From assembly GCF_001426665.1 (NCBI RefSeq), contig NZ_LMEY01000029.1, forward strand, positions 96,957 to 160,956: 64,000 nt of DNA, written 5' to 3'. Each line of letters starts with the position of its first letter. Position 1 is the stretch's first letter. The DNA is from Rhizobium sp. Root1334 (lineage in GTDB: Bacteria; Pseudomonadota; Alphaproteobacteria; Rhizobiales; Rhizobiaceae). The notes under the pieces are model-generated. The model did no database searches, had not been told where the DNA came from, and saw only the letters and a list, made by a program, of their open reading frames with translations. The position numbers and the translations under genes were made by a program. Below are positions 9,404 to 21,713 of the stretch, one piece after another.

Positions 9404-10162
9404 CTAGCGTCCGCCGCTGACGTTGAGAATGGCGCCCGTAACATAGGACGACGAAGGGGAGATGAGATAGAGAACAGCATCGGCGACCTCTTGCGCGGTG
9501 CCTGGCCGTTTCATGGGAATAGTCGGCCCGAGTTCACGGGCACGGTCCGGAAGCCCGCCGGAGGCGTGGATATCCGTATCGATGATGCCGGGGCGTACCG
9601 CGTTGACGCGGATGCCATCCGAGGCGACTTCGCGCGAAAGGCCGATGGTGAACGTGTCGATAGCACCCTTGGAGGCGGCATAATCGACATACTGCCCGGC
9701 CGAGCCAAGCACGGATGCCACCGACGAAATATTGACGATGACGCCGCCCTTGCCACCATGACGCACCGACATACGGCGGACTGCCGCAGCGGCACAGAGG
9801 ATCGAGCCGGAGACATTGACGCGCAGCATGCGCTCCAGCCGCTCGGCGGTAATGTCCTCGACACGTGCCGGCATGCCGACGATGCCGGCATTGTTGACCA
9901 GCCCGTCGAGACGGCCGAACCTCTCGTCGATCGCCGCAAAGATATCAGCAATTCCGGCCTCGTTGCCGACGTCGCCTTCCACCGCAATCGCAACACCACC
10001 TTCCGCTTCGATCGCAGCCACGACTGCGTCAGCGGCAGAGCGGTTGGAGGCATAGTTTACGGCAACCGCCCAGCCTTGCTCGGCGGCAGACCGGCAGATC
10101 GCGGCACCGATGCCGCGGCTGCCGCCGGTGACCAGCAAAACGGGCCTGTCATTCCGCGTCAT
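9404..10162 (-). CDS. SDR family oxidoreductase
   Basis: Classical short-chain dehydrogenase/reductase of 252 residues, cytoplasmic, NAD(P)-dependent. The cofactor motif is TGGSRGIG, followed by NNAG, the active-site serine in NISSVAS and the YAASKGA Tyr-x3-Lys motif. The C-terminus [13 protein letters not shown] is typical. The substrate cannot be told. I take the ATG at 10162 because its ATGA overlaps the stop of the upstream gene; an ATG 9 bases earlier is also possible. It is the last gene before lpd in the suc block. Confidence 0.85.
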   Translation of the reverse strand: MTRNDRPVLLVTGGSRGIGAAICRSAAEQGWAVAVNYASNRSAADAVVAAIEAEGGVAIAVEGDVGNEAGIADIFAAIDERFGRLDGLVNNAGIVGMPARVEDITAERLERMLRVNVSGSILCAAAAVRRMSVRHGGKGGVIVNISSVASVLGSAGQYVDYAASKGAIDTFTIGLSREVASDGIRVNAVRPGIIDTDIHASGGLPDRARELGPTIPMKRPGTAQEVADAVLYLISPSSSYVTGAILNVSGGR

Positions 10163-10653
10163 TGGCTGCATCCCTTGAAGGTCAGAACATCCCAGGGCGC
10201 GACAGTCGCCTTGCCCCAGATGGATGAATTGCGGATCGCCGGGCCGAAATCGGGCAAAAGTACCTGCGCGGCGGCTTCGAGGCCTTCGCCGGGCAACGAG
10301 AGGACCTTGCCATCCGCACTGACCGAATAGATCACGCCCTGCCAGATCGTGCAGGCGGCGATGTCGTCGCCGGTCACGTCACCTTCCGGGCATTTGTGCA
10401 TGATCATGCCGTTGGCGCGCACAGGCTCGTCGGATTGCATGACGATGCCATCAAGCACCAGATCGGTCTTGCCGACCTTGACCTTGAAATGATTGCTGGT
10501 GGCGGCACTGGCCGAGCCGACCGGCTCGAAATGCAACTTGTAAGCATTATCCGCATCACCATAGATCGCCTGTTCCTGCAGGCAGTCGGCGGCACCTGCC
10601 GGCGAAACCGCCAGAAATGCGCTCAGGATAGATGCGGGGCCCGCGAGACGCAT
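10159..10653 (-). CDS. Unrecognised exported protein
   Basis: Protein of 164 residues with a signal peptide (MRLAGPASILSAFLAVSPAGAAD, cleavage about residue 22) and cysteines at the start (ADCL), middle (KCPEG, ACTIW) and end (GCSQ), so probably a disulphide-bonded periplasmic protein. I do not recognise a named domain. It starts two bases after the lysE stop and overlaps the SDR gene by 4 bases, so it is translated in one operon with them. Confidence 0.65.
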   Translation of the reverse strand: MRLAGPASILSAFLAVSPAGAADCLQEQAIYGDADNAYKLHFEPVGSASAATSNHFKVKVGKTDLVLDGIVMQSDEPVRANGMIMHKCPEGDVTGDDIAACTIWQGVIYSVSADGKVLSLPGEGLEAAAQVLLPDFGPAIRNSSIWGKATVAPWDVLTFKGCSQ

Positions 10654-10655
10654 GC

Positions 10656-11297
10656 TCAGGCCGCCTTTTCCGTGGCGAGCTTCAGGCCAAGCGCAATGAA
10701 GACCATGCCGCTGGCGCGGTCGATCCACTGGCTGGCGCGCGAGAAGGCGGCGCGCATCTTCGGCGTCGTCATGAACATGCTGACACCGACGAACCAGAGG
10801 ATCAGGCAACTGGCCATCACCAGCCCGTAGCCGAAATTGACCATGATCGGCGTATGGGCGCTGACCACCGTCGAGAAGATCGACAGGAAGAAGAAGACCG
10901 GCTTCGGGTTCAAGGCATTGGCGGCAAAGCCGAGGCCGAATGCCTTCAGCCCCGACTGGCGCTTTTCACCGGCCTGCACCCCTTCGGCCTGCGCCGTCAT
11001 GTCGGTCTTGCCCGCCCGCAGCGACTTGACGCCGATATAGAGAAGGTAAGCGACACCGCACCATTTGACGATGTTGAACAGGTAGATCGACTGCGAGATG
11101 ATCAGCCCGAGACCGAGGATCGTATAGGTCACATGGAACATCAGCGACGCGCCGACGCCGAAGGACGTGATGATGGCGGAGCGGCGGCCGTTGACGATCG
11201 ACTGGCGCATGACCATGGCAAGGTCTGCGCCCGGAGAAACGATAGCGAAGGCGAAGATGGCCATCAGCGAGGCGAGTTCGAACAGATAGGGATGCAC
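10656..11297 (-). CDS. LysE/RhtB family amino-acid exporter
   Basis: Inner-membrane protein of 213 residues with about six transmembrane segments, of the LysE/RhtB superfamily that exports amino acids and related small molecules. The N-terminal IFAFAIVSPGADLAMVMRQS is the family hallmark. The substrate is not known. It is on the minus strand between the MAPEG gene and the exported-protein gene, close to both. Confidence 0.85.
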   Translation of the reverse strand: MHPYLFELASLMAIFAFAIVSPGADLAMVMRQSIVNGRRSAIITSFGVGASLMFHVTYTILGLGLIISQSIYLFNIVKWCGVAYLLYIGVKSLRAGKTDMTAQAEGVQAGEKRQSGLKAFGLGFAANALNPKPVFFFLSIFSTVVSAHTPIMVNFGYGLVMASCLILWFVGVSMFMTTPKMRAAFSRASQWIDRASGMVFIALGLKLATEKAA

Positions 11298-11325
11298 TGC
11301 ACTCTCCGTTTATCGCTGTGGGACG

Positions 11326-11739
11326 TCAGAAAATCAGCGTCGCGACCATGATGAGAAGCCCGGCAAGCGAACCGAGCCAGATGAGCGAGCGGATATAGGG
11401 AACACCCGCCAGATAAAGCGGAATATAAATGATCCGGCAGACAAGCCAAGTCCAGGCACCGGTCAGGCCCCAGCCGGTGAGATCGCCGGTGATGGCCAGC
11501 GCAAGAGCCAGGCCGACAAAAGCCGGATAAGTCTCACGGAAATTCGCCGATGCCCGGGCCGCCCGGCCGGCCAGTTTGCCGGAGGGTTTCTTTTCCTCAT
11601 CCCGCGGACCGGCATTCCATGCCGATCCAAGTTCGAGGGTTGCAGAAAAGCCCTGCAGTGAGACATGAAACACCAGCAGCACCACGCTCCATGCAAGAAG
11701 CGTGACGAAGGGCGATACCGCCAGTGCTGCCGGGTCCAT
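11326..11739 (-). CDS. MAPEG family membrane protein
   Basis: Protein of 137 residues with four hydrophobic segments, of the MAPEG family (eicosanoid and glutathione metabolism relatives). The family region is ASANFRETYPAFVGLALAL followed by RIIYIPLYLAGVPYIRSLIW. Its bacterial role is unknown. It begins 12 bases after the sucB stop and probably belongs to the same transcript, an order conserved in rhizobia. Confidence 0.8.
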   Translation of the reverse strand: MDPAALAVSPFVTLLAWSVVLLVFHVSLQGFSATLELGSAWNAGPRDEEKKPSGKLAGRAARASANFRETYPAFVGLALALAITGDLTGWGLTGAWTWLVCRIIYIPLYLAGVPYIRSLIWLGSLAGLLIMVATLIF

Positions 11740-11751
11740 GCCTATCGTTCC

Positions 11752-12990
11752 TTACAGGTCGAGAACGAGGCGTTCCGGATCTTCCAGGCTTTCCTTGACG
11801 CGCACGAGGAAGGTAACCGCTTCCTTGCCGTCAACGATGCGGTGGTCATAGGAGAGCGCGAGATACATCATCGGACGGATGACGATCTGGCCGCCGACGA
11901 CGACCGGGCGATCCTGAATCTTGTGCATGCCAAGAATGCCCGACTGCGGCGCATTGAGGATCGGCGAGGACATCAGCGAACCGTAGACGCCACCATTGGT
12001 GATCGTGAACGTGCCGCCCTGCATGTCGCCCATGGAGAGGGCGCCATCGCGAGCGAGCTTGGCGAGACGGCCAAGATCCTTCTCGACTTCGGCGATCGAC
12101 ATTTCGTCGGCGTCGCGGATGACCGGAACGACGAGGCCCTTATCAGTGCCGACGGCCATGCCGATATGGCAGAAGTTCTTGTAGATGATGTCGGTGCCGT
12201 CGATCTCGGCGTTGACCGAAGGAATTTCCTTCAGGGCATGCGTCACAGCCTTGGTGAAGAAGCCCATGAAGCCGAGCTTGACGCCGTGCTTCTTCTCAAA
12301 GATGTCCTTGTACTTGGTGCGCAGCGCCATCACGGCCGACATGTCCACCTCGTTATAGGTGGTCAGCATCGCTGCTGTGTTCTGCGCATCCTTGAGGCGC
12401 TTGGCGATGGTCTGGCGCAGGCGGGTCATCTTGACGCGCTCTTCGCGCGGCGCGTCCTCGGCCGACGACGGACCACGCGATACGGCCTTTACCGGCTCGG
12501 AAGCGGCTGGTGCCGAAATGCCCTTGGCAACGGCAGCGATGACATCGCCCTTCAGAACCTGACCGCGCTTGCCGGAGCCGTCGACCTGATCGGCCGAGAG
12601 GTTGTTTTCAGCCAGCATCTTTGCGGCAGCAGGAGCTGCCGGCATGGCGGACGCAACCGGTGCGGCGGCCGGTGCAGCAGCGGCGGCTGCAGGGGCAGCA
12701 GCAGCCGGTTCAGCCTTCTTTTCAGCGGCGGCCGGTGCGGCAGCACCAGCAGCGCCTGCTGCGATGTTGCCGAGCAGCGCGCCGAGGCCGACGGTCTCGC
12801 CGGCAGCGGCGACGATTTCGGACAGCACGCCAGCGGCTGGCGACGGAACTTCGATCGTCACCTTGTCGGTTTCAAGTTCAAGCAGCGGCTCATCGGCCTT
12901 GACGGTATCGCCAACCTTCTTGAACCAGGTACCGATGGTGGCTTCGCTGACGGATTCGCCCAGAGTGGGAACGCGGATTTCTGTGGCCAT
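11752..12990 (-). CDS. sucB: 2-oxoglutarate dehydrogenase E2 (dihydrolipoyl succinyltransferase)
   Basis: Core of the 2-oxoglutarate dehydrogenase complex, 412 residues. It has one N-terminal lipoyl domain with the lipoylated lysine K43 in ETDKVTIEV, a long Ala/Pro-rich linker (about 80-135), a peripheral subunit-binding domain ([19 protein letters not shown]), and the C-terminal catalytic domain with active-site H383 in YDHRIVDG. The order and lengths are those of SucB. It lies 76 bases downstream of sucA; that gap contains a terminator-like hairpin. Confidence 0.96.
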   Translation of the reverse strand: MATEIRVPTLGESVSEATIGTWFKKVGDTVKADEPLLELETDKVTIEVPSPAAGVLSEIVAAAGETVGLGALLGNIAAGAAGAAAPAAAEKKAEPAAAAPAAAAAAPAAAPVASAMPAAPAAAKMLAENNLSADQVDGSGKRGQVLKGDVIAAVAKGISAPAASEPVKAVSRGPSSAEDAPREERVKMTRLRQTIAKRLKDAQNTAAMLTTYNEVDMSAVMALRTKYKDIFEKKHGVKLGFMGFFTKAVTHALKEIPSVNAEIDGTDIIYKNFCHIGMAVGTDKGLVVPVIRDADEMSIAEVEKDLGRLAKLARDGALSMGDMQGGTFTITNGGVYGSLMSSPILNAPQSGILGMHKIQDRPVVVGGQIVIRPMMYLALSYDHRIVDGKEAVTFLVRVKESLEDPERLVLDL

Positions 12991-13033
12991 GATTTTTTGT
13001 CGTCCGTTGATCGGGTGTCGGTTTCTGTTGAGG

Positions 13034-13063
13034 CAAAAGAGGGAGGCCTTTCAGCCTCCCGTT
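13034..13063 (-). terminator. Terminator-like hairpin between sucA and sucB
   Basis: On the minus strand, seven bases past the sucA stop, GGGAGGC pairs with GCCTCCC (13041-13060) and is followed by TCTTTTG. It has the form of an intrinsic terminator but sits inside an operon, so it is probably a partial terminator or processing site. Confidence 0.65.
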
Positions 13064-13066
13064 TTC

Positions 13067-16063
13067 TTAGCCCCCGAGGGCGTCTTCGAGGAATGCGGCA
13101 AGCTGGGCGAGATGCTTGGACATCAGGCCCGTCGCCGGAGAGGCGGCAGCCGGACGGCCGGTGTAACGCACGCGCTGGTACTTTGCATCGATATGGGCAA
13201 GCACCCATTCCAGGTACGGGTCGATGAACGACCACGCGCCCATGTTCTTCGGCTCTTCCTGGCACCAGACCATTTCGGCATGGCGGAAGCGCGAGAGTTC
13301 GTTGATCAGCGCCTTGGCTGGGAACGGATAGAGCTGTTCGACGCGCAGCAGGTAGACATCGTCGATGCCACGCTTTTCACGCTCTTCCAGCAGGTCGTAA
13401 TAGACCTTGCCGGTGCAAAGCACGACGCGGCGGATCTTGGCGTCCTTCTGCAGCTTGATCGGGCCGTCCTTGATGACCTCGGCATCGTCCCAAAGCAGAC
13501 GGTGGAACGAGGTCTCGCCCGCCATTTCCGACAACGAGGAGACAGCACGCTTGTGGCGCAGCAGTGACTTCGGCGTCATCATGATCAGCGGTTTGCGGAA
13601 GTCACGCTTCGTTTGGCGGCGCAGAATGTGGAAGTAGTTCGCCGGCGTCGTGACGTTGGCGACCTGCATGTTGTCTTCGGCGCACATCTGCAACCAACGC
13701 TCAAGGCGGGCCGAGGAATGTTCCGGACCCTGGCCTTCGTAGCCGTGCGGCAGCAGGCAGACGAGACCCGACATACGCAGCCACTTGCGCTCACCCGACG
13801 AGATGAACTGGTCGAACACGACCTGCGCACCGTTGGCGAAGTCGCCGAACTGGGCTTCCCAGAGCGTCAGCGCGTTCGGACGGGCCAGCGAATAGCCGTA
13901 TTCGAAACCGAGTACAGCCTCTTCCGAAAGCATCGAGTTGATGACTTCGTAACGGGCCTGGGTCGGCGACAGGTTGGCCAGCGGGATGTAGCGGTCTTCG
14001 GTTTCCTGATCGTAGAGAACCGAGTGGCGCTGCGAGAACGTGCCGCGTTCGCAATCCTGGCCCGACAGACGAATCTTGGTGCCGTCGATGCAAAGCGTGC
14101 CGAAAGCCAGCGCTTCGGCCATCGCCCAATCGACGCCTTCACCGGTCTGGACCATGTTGGCCCGGCCGTCCATGAAACGCTGAATGGTCTTGTGGGCATG
14201 GAAGCCCGCCGGAACTTCCGACAGCTTGCGGCCTACTTCCTTGAGCGACTTCATCGGAACCGAGGTCTTGCCGCGGCGCTGCTCATCCTGGTTGTCGGCG
14301 GCGCGAAGTCCCGACCACACACCGTCCAGCCAGTCGGCCTTGTTCGGCTTGTAGGATTGGCCTGCCTCGAACTCCTGCTCGAGATGCGCACGCCAGTCGG
14401 CCCGCATCTTTTCCAGTTCGCCTTCGGTGATCAGGCCTTCGGCGATCAGACGCTGGGCGTAGATCTGCACGACCGTCTTGTGGGCGCGGATGACCTTGTA
14501 CATTTTCGGCTGCGTGAATGACGGCTCATCACCTTCGTTATGGCCGAAGCGGCGATAGCAGAACATGTCGACGACGACAGGCTTGTGATACTTCATCCGG
14601 TATTCGGTGGCGATCTTGGCAGCGTAGACGACCGCTTCAGGATCGTCGCCGTTGACGTGGAAGATCGGCGCTTCGATCATCTTGGCAACGTCCGACGGAT
14701 AGGGCGACGAACGCGAGAAGGCCGGATTGGTGGTGAAGCCGATCTGGTTGTTGATGATGAAATGCACCGTACCGGCAACGCGGTGACCGCGCAGGCCTGA
14801 CAGGCCGAGGATTTCAGCCGTGACGCCCTGGCCGGCAAAGGCAGCGTCGCCGTGCAGCAAAAGCGGCATGACTTGCGCGCGCTCGGACAGCGGAATGACG
14901 TCGCCTTCGAAGATCTTCGCCATCTGGTCCTGCTTGGCGCGGGCCTTGCCCATGACGACAGGATTGACGATTTCCAGATGCGACGGGTTGGCCGTCAGCG
15001 ACAGGTGAACCTTGTTGCCGTCGAACTCGCGGTCCGAGGAGGCACCCAGATGGTACTTCACGTCGCCCGAGCCTTCAACGTCGTCCGGTGCGTAGGAGCC
15101 GCCCTTGAACTCGTGGAACACGGCGCGATGCGGCTTGCCCATGACGTTGGTCAAGACGTTCAGACGGCCGCGATGGGCCATGCCGAGGATGACCTCTTTC
15201 AGGCCTTCCTGACCGCCGCGCTTGATGATCTGCTCCAGCGCCGGGATCAGCGATTCACCGCCGTCGAGACCGAAGCGCTTGGTGCCCTTATACTTGACGT
15301 CGATGAACTGCTCGAAGCCTTCGGCCTCGATCAGCTTCTGCAGGATGGCCTTCTTGCCCTCAGGCGTGAAATCAACACCCTTATCCGGGCCTTCGATGCG
15401 TTCCTGGATCCAGCCTTTGATTTCCGGATCGGAGATGTGCATGAACTCGACACCGAGCGTCGAGCAATAGGTGCGCTCGAGAATGTCGACGATCTCGCGC
15501 AGGGTTGCGTATTCAAGACCAAGCACGTTGTCGATAAAAATCGGCCGGTCCATGTCTTCCGGGCCGAAACCGTAGTTCGACGGCGAAAGCTCGTGATAAT
15601 CCTCGACCGGAGCGGCGATTGCCAACGGGTCGAGCTTGGCATGCAGGTGGCCGCGCATGCGGTAGGCGCGGATCAGCATGATCGCGCGCACGCTGTCACG
15701 GGTCGACTGGTGAACGTCGGCGGGCGCTGCGGCAACGCCGGTCACGGCAGCCTTGGCTTCGGCCTTCGCCTGAACCTTCTTTTCGATGACCTTTTCAACC
15801 GTGCCCCAGTCGCCGTCCAGCGCCGAGACCAGTTCGCCACTGGCTTGGATTGGCCAGTGTGGCTTCTTCCACGAAGCGCCCTTGGCGGCCTTGATCACGT
15901 CTTCCGGCTGCTCCTGCAGCGCCTTGAAGAACGACTGCCATTCGCCGGAGACCGACGACGGATCGTTTTCGTAGCGCGCATAGAGCTGGTCGATATAGCC
16001 AGCATTCGCTCCATCGAGGAACGAGGTCAGCTGAAATTGCTCGTTGGCTTCTTGCCGTGCCAT
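13067..16063 (-). CDS. sucA: 2-oxoglutarate dehydrogenase E1
   Basis: Thiamine-diphosphate enzyme of 998 residues that decarboxylates 2-oxoglutarate in the TCA cycle. The N-terminus FLDGANAGYIDQLYARYENDP is the E2/E3-interaction segment of alphaproteobacterial E1o. The core has GMAHRGRLNVL, the ThDP motif beginning HGDAAFAGQG, NNQIGFTT, RRFGHNEGDEPSFTQP, and the C-terminal transketolase-like half with VCLLPHGYEGQGPEHSS. Its order after sucCD and before sucB is the usual rhizobial one. The ATG at 16063 gives a standard N-terminus. Confidence 0.97.
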   Translation of the reverse strand: MARQEANEQFQLTSFLDGANAGYIDQLYARYENDPSSVSGEWQSFFKALQEQPEDVIKAAKGASWKKPHWPIQASGELVSALDGDWGTVEKVIEKKVQAKAEAKAAVTGVAAAPADVHQSTRDSVRAIMLIRAYRMRGHLHAKLDPLAIAAPVEDYHELSPSNYGFGPEDMDRPIFIDNVLGLEYATLREIVDILERTYCSTLGVEFMHISDPEIKGWIQERIEGPDKGVDFTPEGKKAILQKLIEAEGFEQFIDVKYKGTKRFGLDGGESLIPALEQIIKRGGQEGLKEVILGMAHRGRLNVLTNVMGKPHRAVFHEFKGGSYAPDDVEGSGDVKYHLGASSDREFDGNKVHLSLTANPSHLEIVNPVVMGKARAKQDQMAKIFEGDVIPLSERAQVMPLLLHGDAAFAGQGVTAEILGLSGLRGHRVAGTVHFIINNQIGFTTNPAFSRSSPYPSDVAKMIEAPIFHVNGDDPEAVVYAAKIATEYRMKYHKPVVVDMFCYRRFGHNEGDEPSFTQPKMYKVIRAHKTVVQIYAQRLIAEGLITEGELEKMRADWRAHLEQEFEAGQSYKPNKADWLDGVWSGLRAADNQDEQRRGKTSVPMKSLKEVGRKLSEVPAGFHAHKTIQRFMDGRANMVQTGEGVDWAMAEALAFGTLCIDGTKIRLSGQDCERGTFSQRHSVLYDQETEDRYIPLANLSPTQARYEVINSMLSEEAVLGFEYGYSLARPNALTLWEAQFGDFANGAQVVFDQFISSGERKWLRMSGLVCLLPHGYEGQGPEHSSARLERWLQMCAEDNMQVANVTTPANYFHILRRQTKRDFRKPLIMMTPKSLLRHKRAVSSLSEMAGETSFHRLLWDDAEVIKDGPIKLQKDAKIRRVVLCTGKVYYDLLEEREKRGIDDVYLLRVEQLYPFPAKALINELSRFRHAEMVWCQEEPKNMGAWSFIDPYLEWVLAHIDAKYQRVRYTGRPAAASPATGLMSKHLAQLAAFLEDALGG

Positions 16064-16232
16064 GGTGTTCCGCGGACCTGTCCGTCCGCCTCCTGACTAG
16101 TTAACTCTGCCGGGTGGATGGCCCCGGTAAACCGCATTTTCGAGAGCGCCGGATGCGCCCCCGCGTCATCAGATGGTGCGGACCGGGCCAACCGCAATGG
16201 GCGGCCCGGTCACGTTATTCGCTTGGAACGTC

Positions 16233-17135
16233 TCAGCCCTTGAGGACTTCGACCAGCGTCTTGCCGAGGCGCGCCGGGGAAGGCGATACCTTGATACCGG
16301 CCGCTTCCATGGCCGAGATCTTGGATTCCGCATCGCCCTTGCCGCCGGAAACGACAGCACCGGCGTGGCCCATGGTGCGGCCCTTCGGAGCGGTACGGCC
16401 GGCGATGAAGCCTGCCATCGGCTTCTTGCGGCCCTTCTTGGCTTCGTCGATCAGGAACTGGGCTGCATCTTCTTCAGCCGAGCCGCCGATTTCGCCGATC
16501 ATGATGATCGAGGTCGTGGCCGGATCGGCCAGGAACATCTCAAGCACATCGATGAACTCGGTGCCCTTGACCGGGTCGCCGCCGATGCCGACAGCCGTCG
16601 TCTGGCCAAGGCCTTCGTTCGACGTCTGGAACACGGCTTCATAGGTCAGCGTGCCGGAGCGCGACACGATACCGACCGAACCCTTGCGGAAGATCGAGCC
16701 CGGCATGATGCCGATCTTGCATTCTTCCGGCGTCAGGATGCCCGGGCAGTTCGGGCCGAGCAGGCGCGACTTGGAGCGGTCGAGGCGAGCCTTGACGCGA
16801 ACCATGTCCATGACCGGAATGCCTTCGGTGATGCAGGTGATGAACGGGATCTCGGCTTCGATCGCCTCGATGATCGCGTCGGCAGCACCTGCCGGCGGAA
16901 CGTAGATCACCGATGCGTCTGCGCCGGTGCGTTCCTTGGCTTCAGCGACGGACGCGAAGATCGGCAGGCTTTCGCCCTTCGAGCCGGTCCAGGTTTCGCC
17001 ACCCTTCTTCGGGTGGATACCACCGACCATCTGCGTGCCGTAGTAGGCAAGCGCCTGTTCGGTGTGGAACGTACCGGTCTTGCCGGTCAGGCCCTGAACC
17101 AGGACCTTGGTATTCTTGTTGACGAGAATAGACAT
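16233..17135 (-). CDS. sucD: Succinyl-CoA ligase, alpha subunit
   Basis: CoA-binding subunit of 300 residues; with SucC it converts succinyl-CoA to succinate with formation of ATP or GTP. It shows the Rossmann-type N-terminus [26 protein letters not shown], the [11 protein letters not shown] segment and the phosphorylated histidine in [18 protein letters not shown] (about residue 257). It starts 19 bases past the sucC stop. Confidence 0.96.
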   Translation of the reverse strand: MSILVNKNTKVLVQGLTGKTGTFHTEQALAYYGTQMVGGIHPKKGGETWTGSKGESLPIFASVAEAKERTGADASVIYVPPAGAADAIIEAIEAEIPFITCITEGIPVMDMVRVKARLDRSKSRLLGPNCPGILTPEECKIGIMPGSIFRKGSVGIVSRSGTLTYEAVFQTSNEGLGQTTAVGIGGDPVKGTEFIDVLEMFLADPATTSIIMIGEIGGSAEEDAAQFLIDEAKKGRKKPMAGFIAGRTAPKGRTMGHAGAVVSGGKGDAESKISAMEAAGIKVSPSPARLGKTLVEVLKG

Positions 17136-17154
17136 GAGTTCGGGTCCTTAAAAA

Positions 17155-18348
<1,194 letters not shown>

Positions 18349-18394
18349 GGGGATATTTCCTGTTTAAGCCGAGCGGTAATTACGTGAGGCGCAA

Positions 18395-19450
<1,056 letters not shown>

Positions 19451-19511
19451 TCAAAATCTAAAATATCAACCGATACTTTCGGACAGAACAATTTCAATCG
19501 GTTAGATCATA

Positions 19512-19537
19512 AAATTCTTACGTAAACGTAAGAATTT
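19512..19537. promoter_or_regulatory. Perfect 12+2+12 palindrome between zapE and mdh
   Basis: AAATTCTTACGT, AA, ACGTAAGAATTT. It lies 155 bases upstream of the mdh start and 14 bases past the zapE stop. It could be an operator for the mdh-suc operon (TTACGT/ACGTAA half sites resemble those of some MerR- and LacI-type regulators) or an AT-rich 3' hairpin of zapE. Confidence 0.55.
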
Positions 19538-19551
19538 ACGTCGCCGTTCTG

Positions 19552-20706
19552 TCATAAAACACCAGAAGCTGCATGATGGTTAGCCGCGTATTCTTTGCTC
19601 TGCAGCTCAATGAGCCGCGACACCGTGCGGTCAAACTCGAAACCCTCGGTGCCTTTTTTCGCCGTCAGCAGATTGATCGGCGCCGATGCTGCAGAAGCAA
19701 ACAGCCGGGCGCCATGATCGTAGATCGTATCGACCAGCATGATGAAGCGCTTGGTCTCGTTGCGGCGTTCCGGCCCGAGATGCGGAATATGCTCGACGAA
19801 AATCGTCCGGTAATGCGAAAGGATGGCGAGATAATCGGCGGCGCCCAGCGGCTTTTCGCAGAGGTCTGCGAAGGAAAAACGAGCGCATTCGCCGGCAGCC
19901 TTGGGCACGACGATCTTGCGTCCCTTGAACGCCACCTCGGCGGAGGCAACCGTCAGCCCCGCCGTTGCCAGCCTCCAGGCATTGTCGAGTTCGGCGTCGG
20001 CTTGCGGGCCAAGCGGCGATGACCAGACTGGTAGTCCCTCGATCTTCGCCAGCCGGTAATCCGTCGTTGTATCCAGCGGCACGATAGCGGCATGCGCCTT
20101 CAACAGATCGATGAACGGCAGAAACAGGCCGCGATTGAGACCATCCCTGTAAAGATTGCCCGGCTCGACATTCGATGTCGCCACCAGCACGCAGCCTTTG
20201 GAGAAGAGTTCGCCGAACAGCCGCGACAGGATCATCGCATCGGCAATATCGGTGACGGAAAACTCGTCGAAGCACAGAAGCCGCGCTTCGGCAAAGATCT
20301 CGGCCGCCACCGGCGGCATCGGGTCCGCCTGCCGCGTCTCGCCATTTTTCAGCTTCTGCCGGTGCTTGAAGATGCGATCATGCACATCGGCCATGAATTC
20401 GTGGAAATGCGCCCGCCGCTTGCGCTTGATCGGCACCGTCTCGAAGAACAGGTCCATCAGCATGGTCTTGCCACGCCCGACGCCCCCGTAGAGATAAAGC
20501 CCCTTCAGCGGCGGATGTTCATTCTTGCGTGAAGCAAACAGCCATCCAAGCGCATTCGACTTGCGCTCGGCGCGGCCGGCGGCGAGCTCTGAGGAAAGGT
20601 GATCGAGCCGCCTGGCGATGGCAAGCTGCGCCGGATCACGCGACAGCGTTCCCGCCGCGACCATGGCTTCGAGTTTTCGTGAAATACTGTCTTCGGGATT
20701 TGGCAC
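19552..20706 (-). CDS. zapE: Cell division ATPase ZapE (AFG1-like)
   Basis: AFG1/LACE1-type P-loop ATPase of 384 residues; in E. coli ZapE acts on the Z ring, while mitochondrial relatives handle membrane-protein turnover. It has Walker A in GGVGRGKTMLMD (about 74-85), the family-specific RAHFHEFMADVHDRI, Walker B LLCFDEFSVTD, sensor VATSNVEPGNLYRDGLNR, and a late FEHIPHLG-like segment (VEHIPHLGPERRNE). It is monocistronic here, upstream of the mdh-suc block on the same strand. Confidence 0.9.
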   Translation of the reverse strand: MPNPEDSISRKLEAMVAAGTLSRDPAQLAIARRLDHLSSELAAGRAERKSNALGWLFASRKNEHPPLKGLYLYGGVGRGKTMLMDLFFETVPIKRKRRAHFHEFMADVHDRIFKHRQKLKNGETRQADPMPPVAAEIFAEARLLCFDEFSVTDIADAMILSRLFGELFSKGCVLVATSNVEPGNLYRDGLNRGLFLPFIDLLKAHAAIVPLDTTTDYRLAKIEGLPVWSSPLGPQADAELDNAWRLATAGLTVASAEVAFKGRKIVVPKAAGECARFSFADLCEKPLGAADYLAILSHYRTIFVEHIPHLGPERRNETKRFIMLVDTIYDHGARLFASAASAPINLLTAKKGTEGFEFDRTVSRLIELQSKEYAANHHAASGVL

Positions 20707-20771
20707 GCGCTGGACCGCCCTGGTGTCGGAAACGACGGCAAGAAAAAGCCCGGCTGATGCCGGGCTGGTGG

Positions 20772-21311
20772 TTAGCGGCTAAGACTGACCGACTGGCCGC
20801 CATTGGTCGAGCCGTCAAAGCGTGCATCGGCCGTCTTGAACAGGCGGGCGAGCGGATTGCCGTTGCGATCCTTCAAGACGACTTGCTTGCCGGCCACTTC
20901 CCAGGATCCCATCGCCGTCAGTTCGCCAGCGCAACCGCGCGTACCGCCGCGCGAACCGCTGCCGAGATTGGTCAGCGTCAGGAACATGTCGCAGGATGCG
21001 CCCGCATTCGAGACACGCCAGTTGCCTACCATCGATTCCTTGGTGACATCAAGCGCATTGGCCGCCGCAGCAGTATCGGTAGCACCCGGCGTCGTGACGC
21101 CGCCGACCGCCGCCGTGCCGCTGACCGGCGCTGCCGGAAACTGCGAGGTATCACCGGGCGCTGCAAGCTGGCCGGAAGAGACACTCGGCACAGGCTGCGC
21201 CTGCAATGGAGCCGGCGCGGGGTTTCCACCGAAATCGCTCATGGACGTCCGCTGACATCCAGCCAGCGCCAGCACCAAGGCCAGTCCCGCTACCGTATGT
21301 ATTGTCCGCAT
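20772..21311 (-). CDS. Omp19-like outer-membrane lipoprotein (AprI/Inh protease-inhibitor fold)
   Basis: Lipoprotein of 179 residues. The signal ends in a lipobox LALAGC with C19 as the lipidated residue, followed by a Pro/Ala-rich linker (about 25-95) and a C-terminal beta-barrel-like domain: [37 protein letters not shown], and the end [16 protein letters not shown]. The C-terminal third closely resembles Brucella Omp19, a lipoprotein with protease-inhibitor activity. The two domain cysteines fit the disulphide of the AprI/Inh fold. ATG at 21311 gives a standard signal peptide. Confidence 0.8.
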   Translation of the reverse strand: MRTIHTVAGLALVLALAGCQRTSMSDFGGNPAPAPLQAQPVPSVSSGQLAAPGDTSQFPAAPVSGTAAVGGVTTPGATDTAAAANALDVTKESMVGNWRVSNAGASCDMFLTLTNLGSGSRGGTRGCAGELTAMGSWEVAGKQVVLKDRNGNPLARLFKTADARFDGSTNGGQSVSLSR

Positions 21312-21713
21312 GTTCAAGCTCCCGATCATCTCTGCTATCGCGTTGTCCAGGGGAATATAGGCGGAATTAGCTTAAAACTAACTTTAAATTCAAGATGCAC
21401 CGGATTCTTTAAGACTGTGGCATGATTGAAACGGTTCCCATCCTGCTCTGCGAAGTTGCCGGCGCATCAGGATGCCGGGCGATATCCGCTCTACCGGCGA
21501 CAACGACACTACACTGGCAGGCTTCAATCTGAACACGCTGGATCTACAGCGCAAACCGGCAATAAAATACCTGGCAGCTCCTTCGAAAGGGGAGATCCCA
21601 AGCTCGGAAAGCCTGAAGGCTCGCCTACAATCAAACAACCATCATTCAACCATAACGACAGATTCAGGCAAGCATTCCCCTCTAAAGCGAAAGCACTCAA
21701 GGAGGGACAGGCA
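21312..21713. other. Intergenic stretch without a supported gene
   Basis: About 400 bases, more AT-rich than its surroundings. Overlapping short frames on both strands have no recognisable protein features. It should hold the divergent promoters of the lipoprotein gene and of the unknown gene that follows. An AAGGAGGG ribosome-binding site is at about 21700-21707. Confidence 0.5.
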
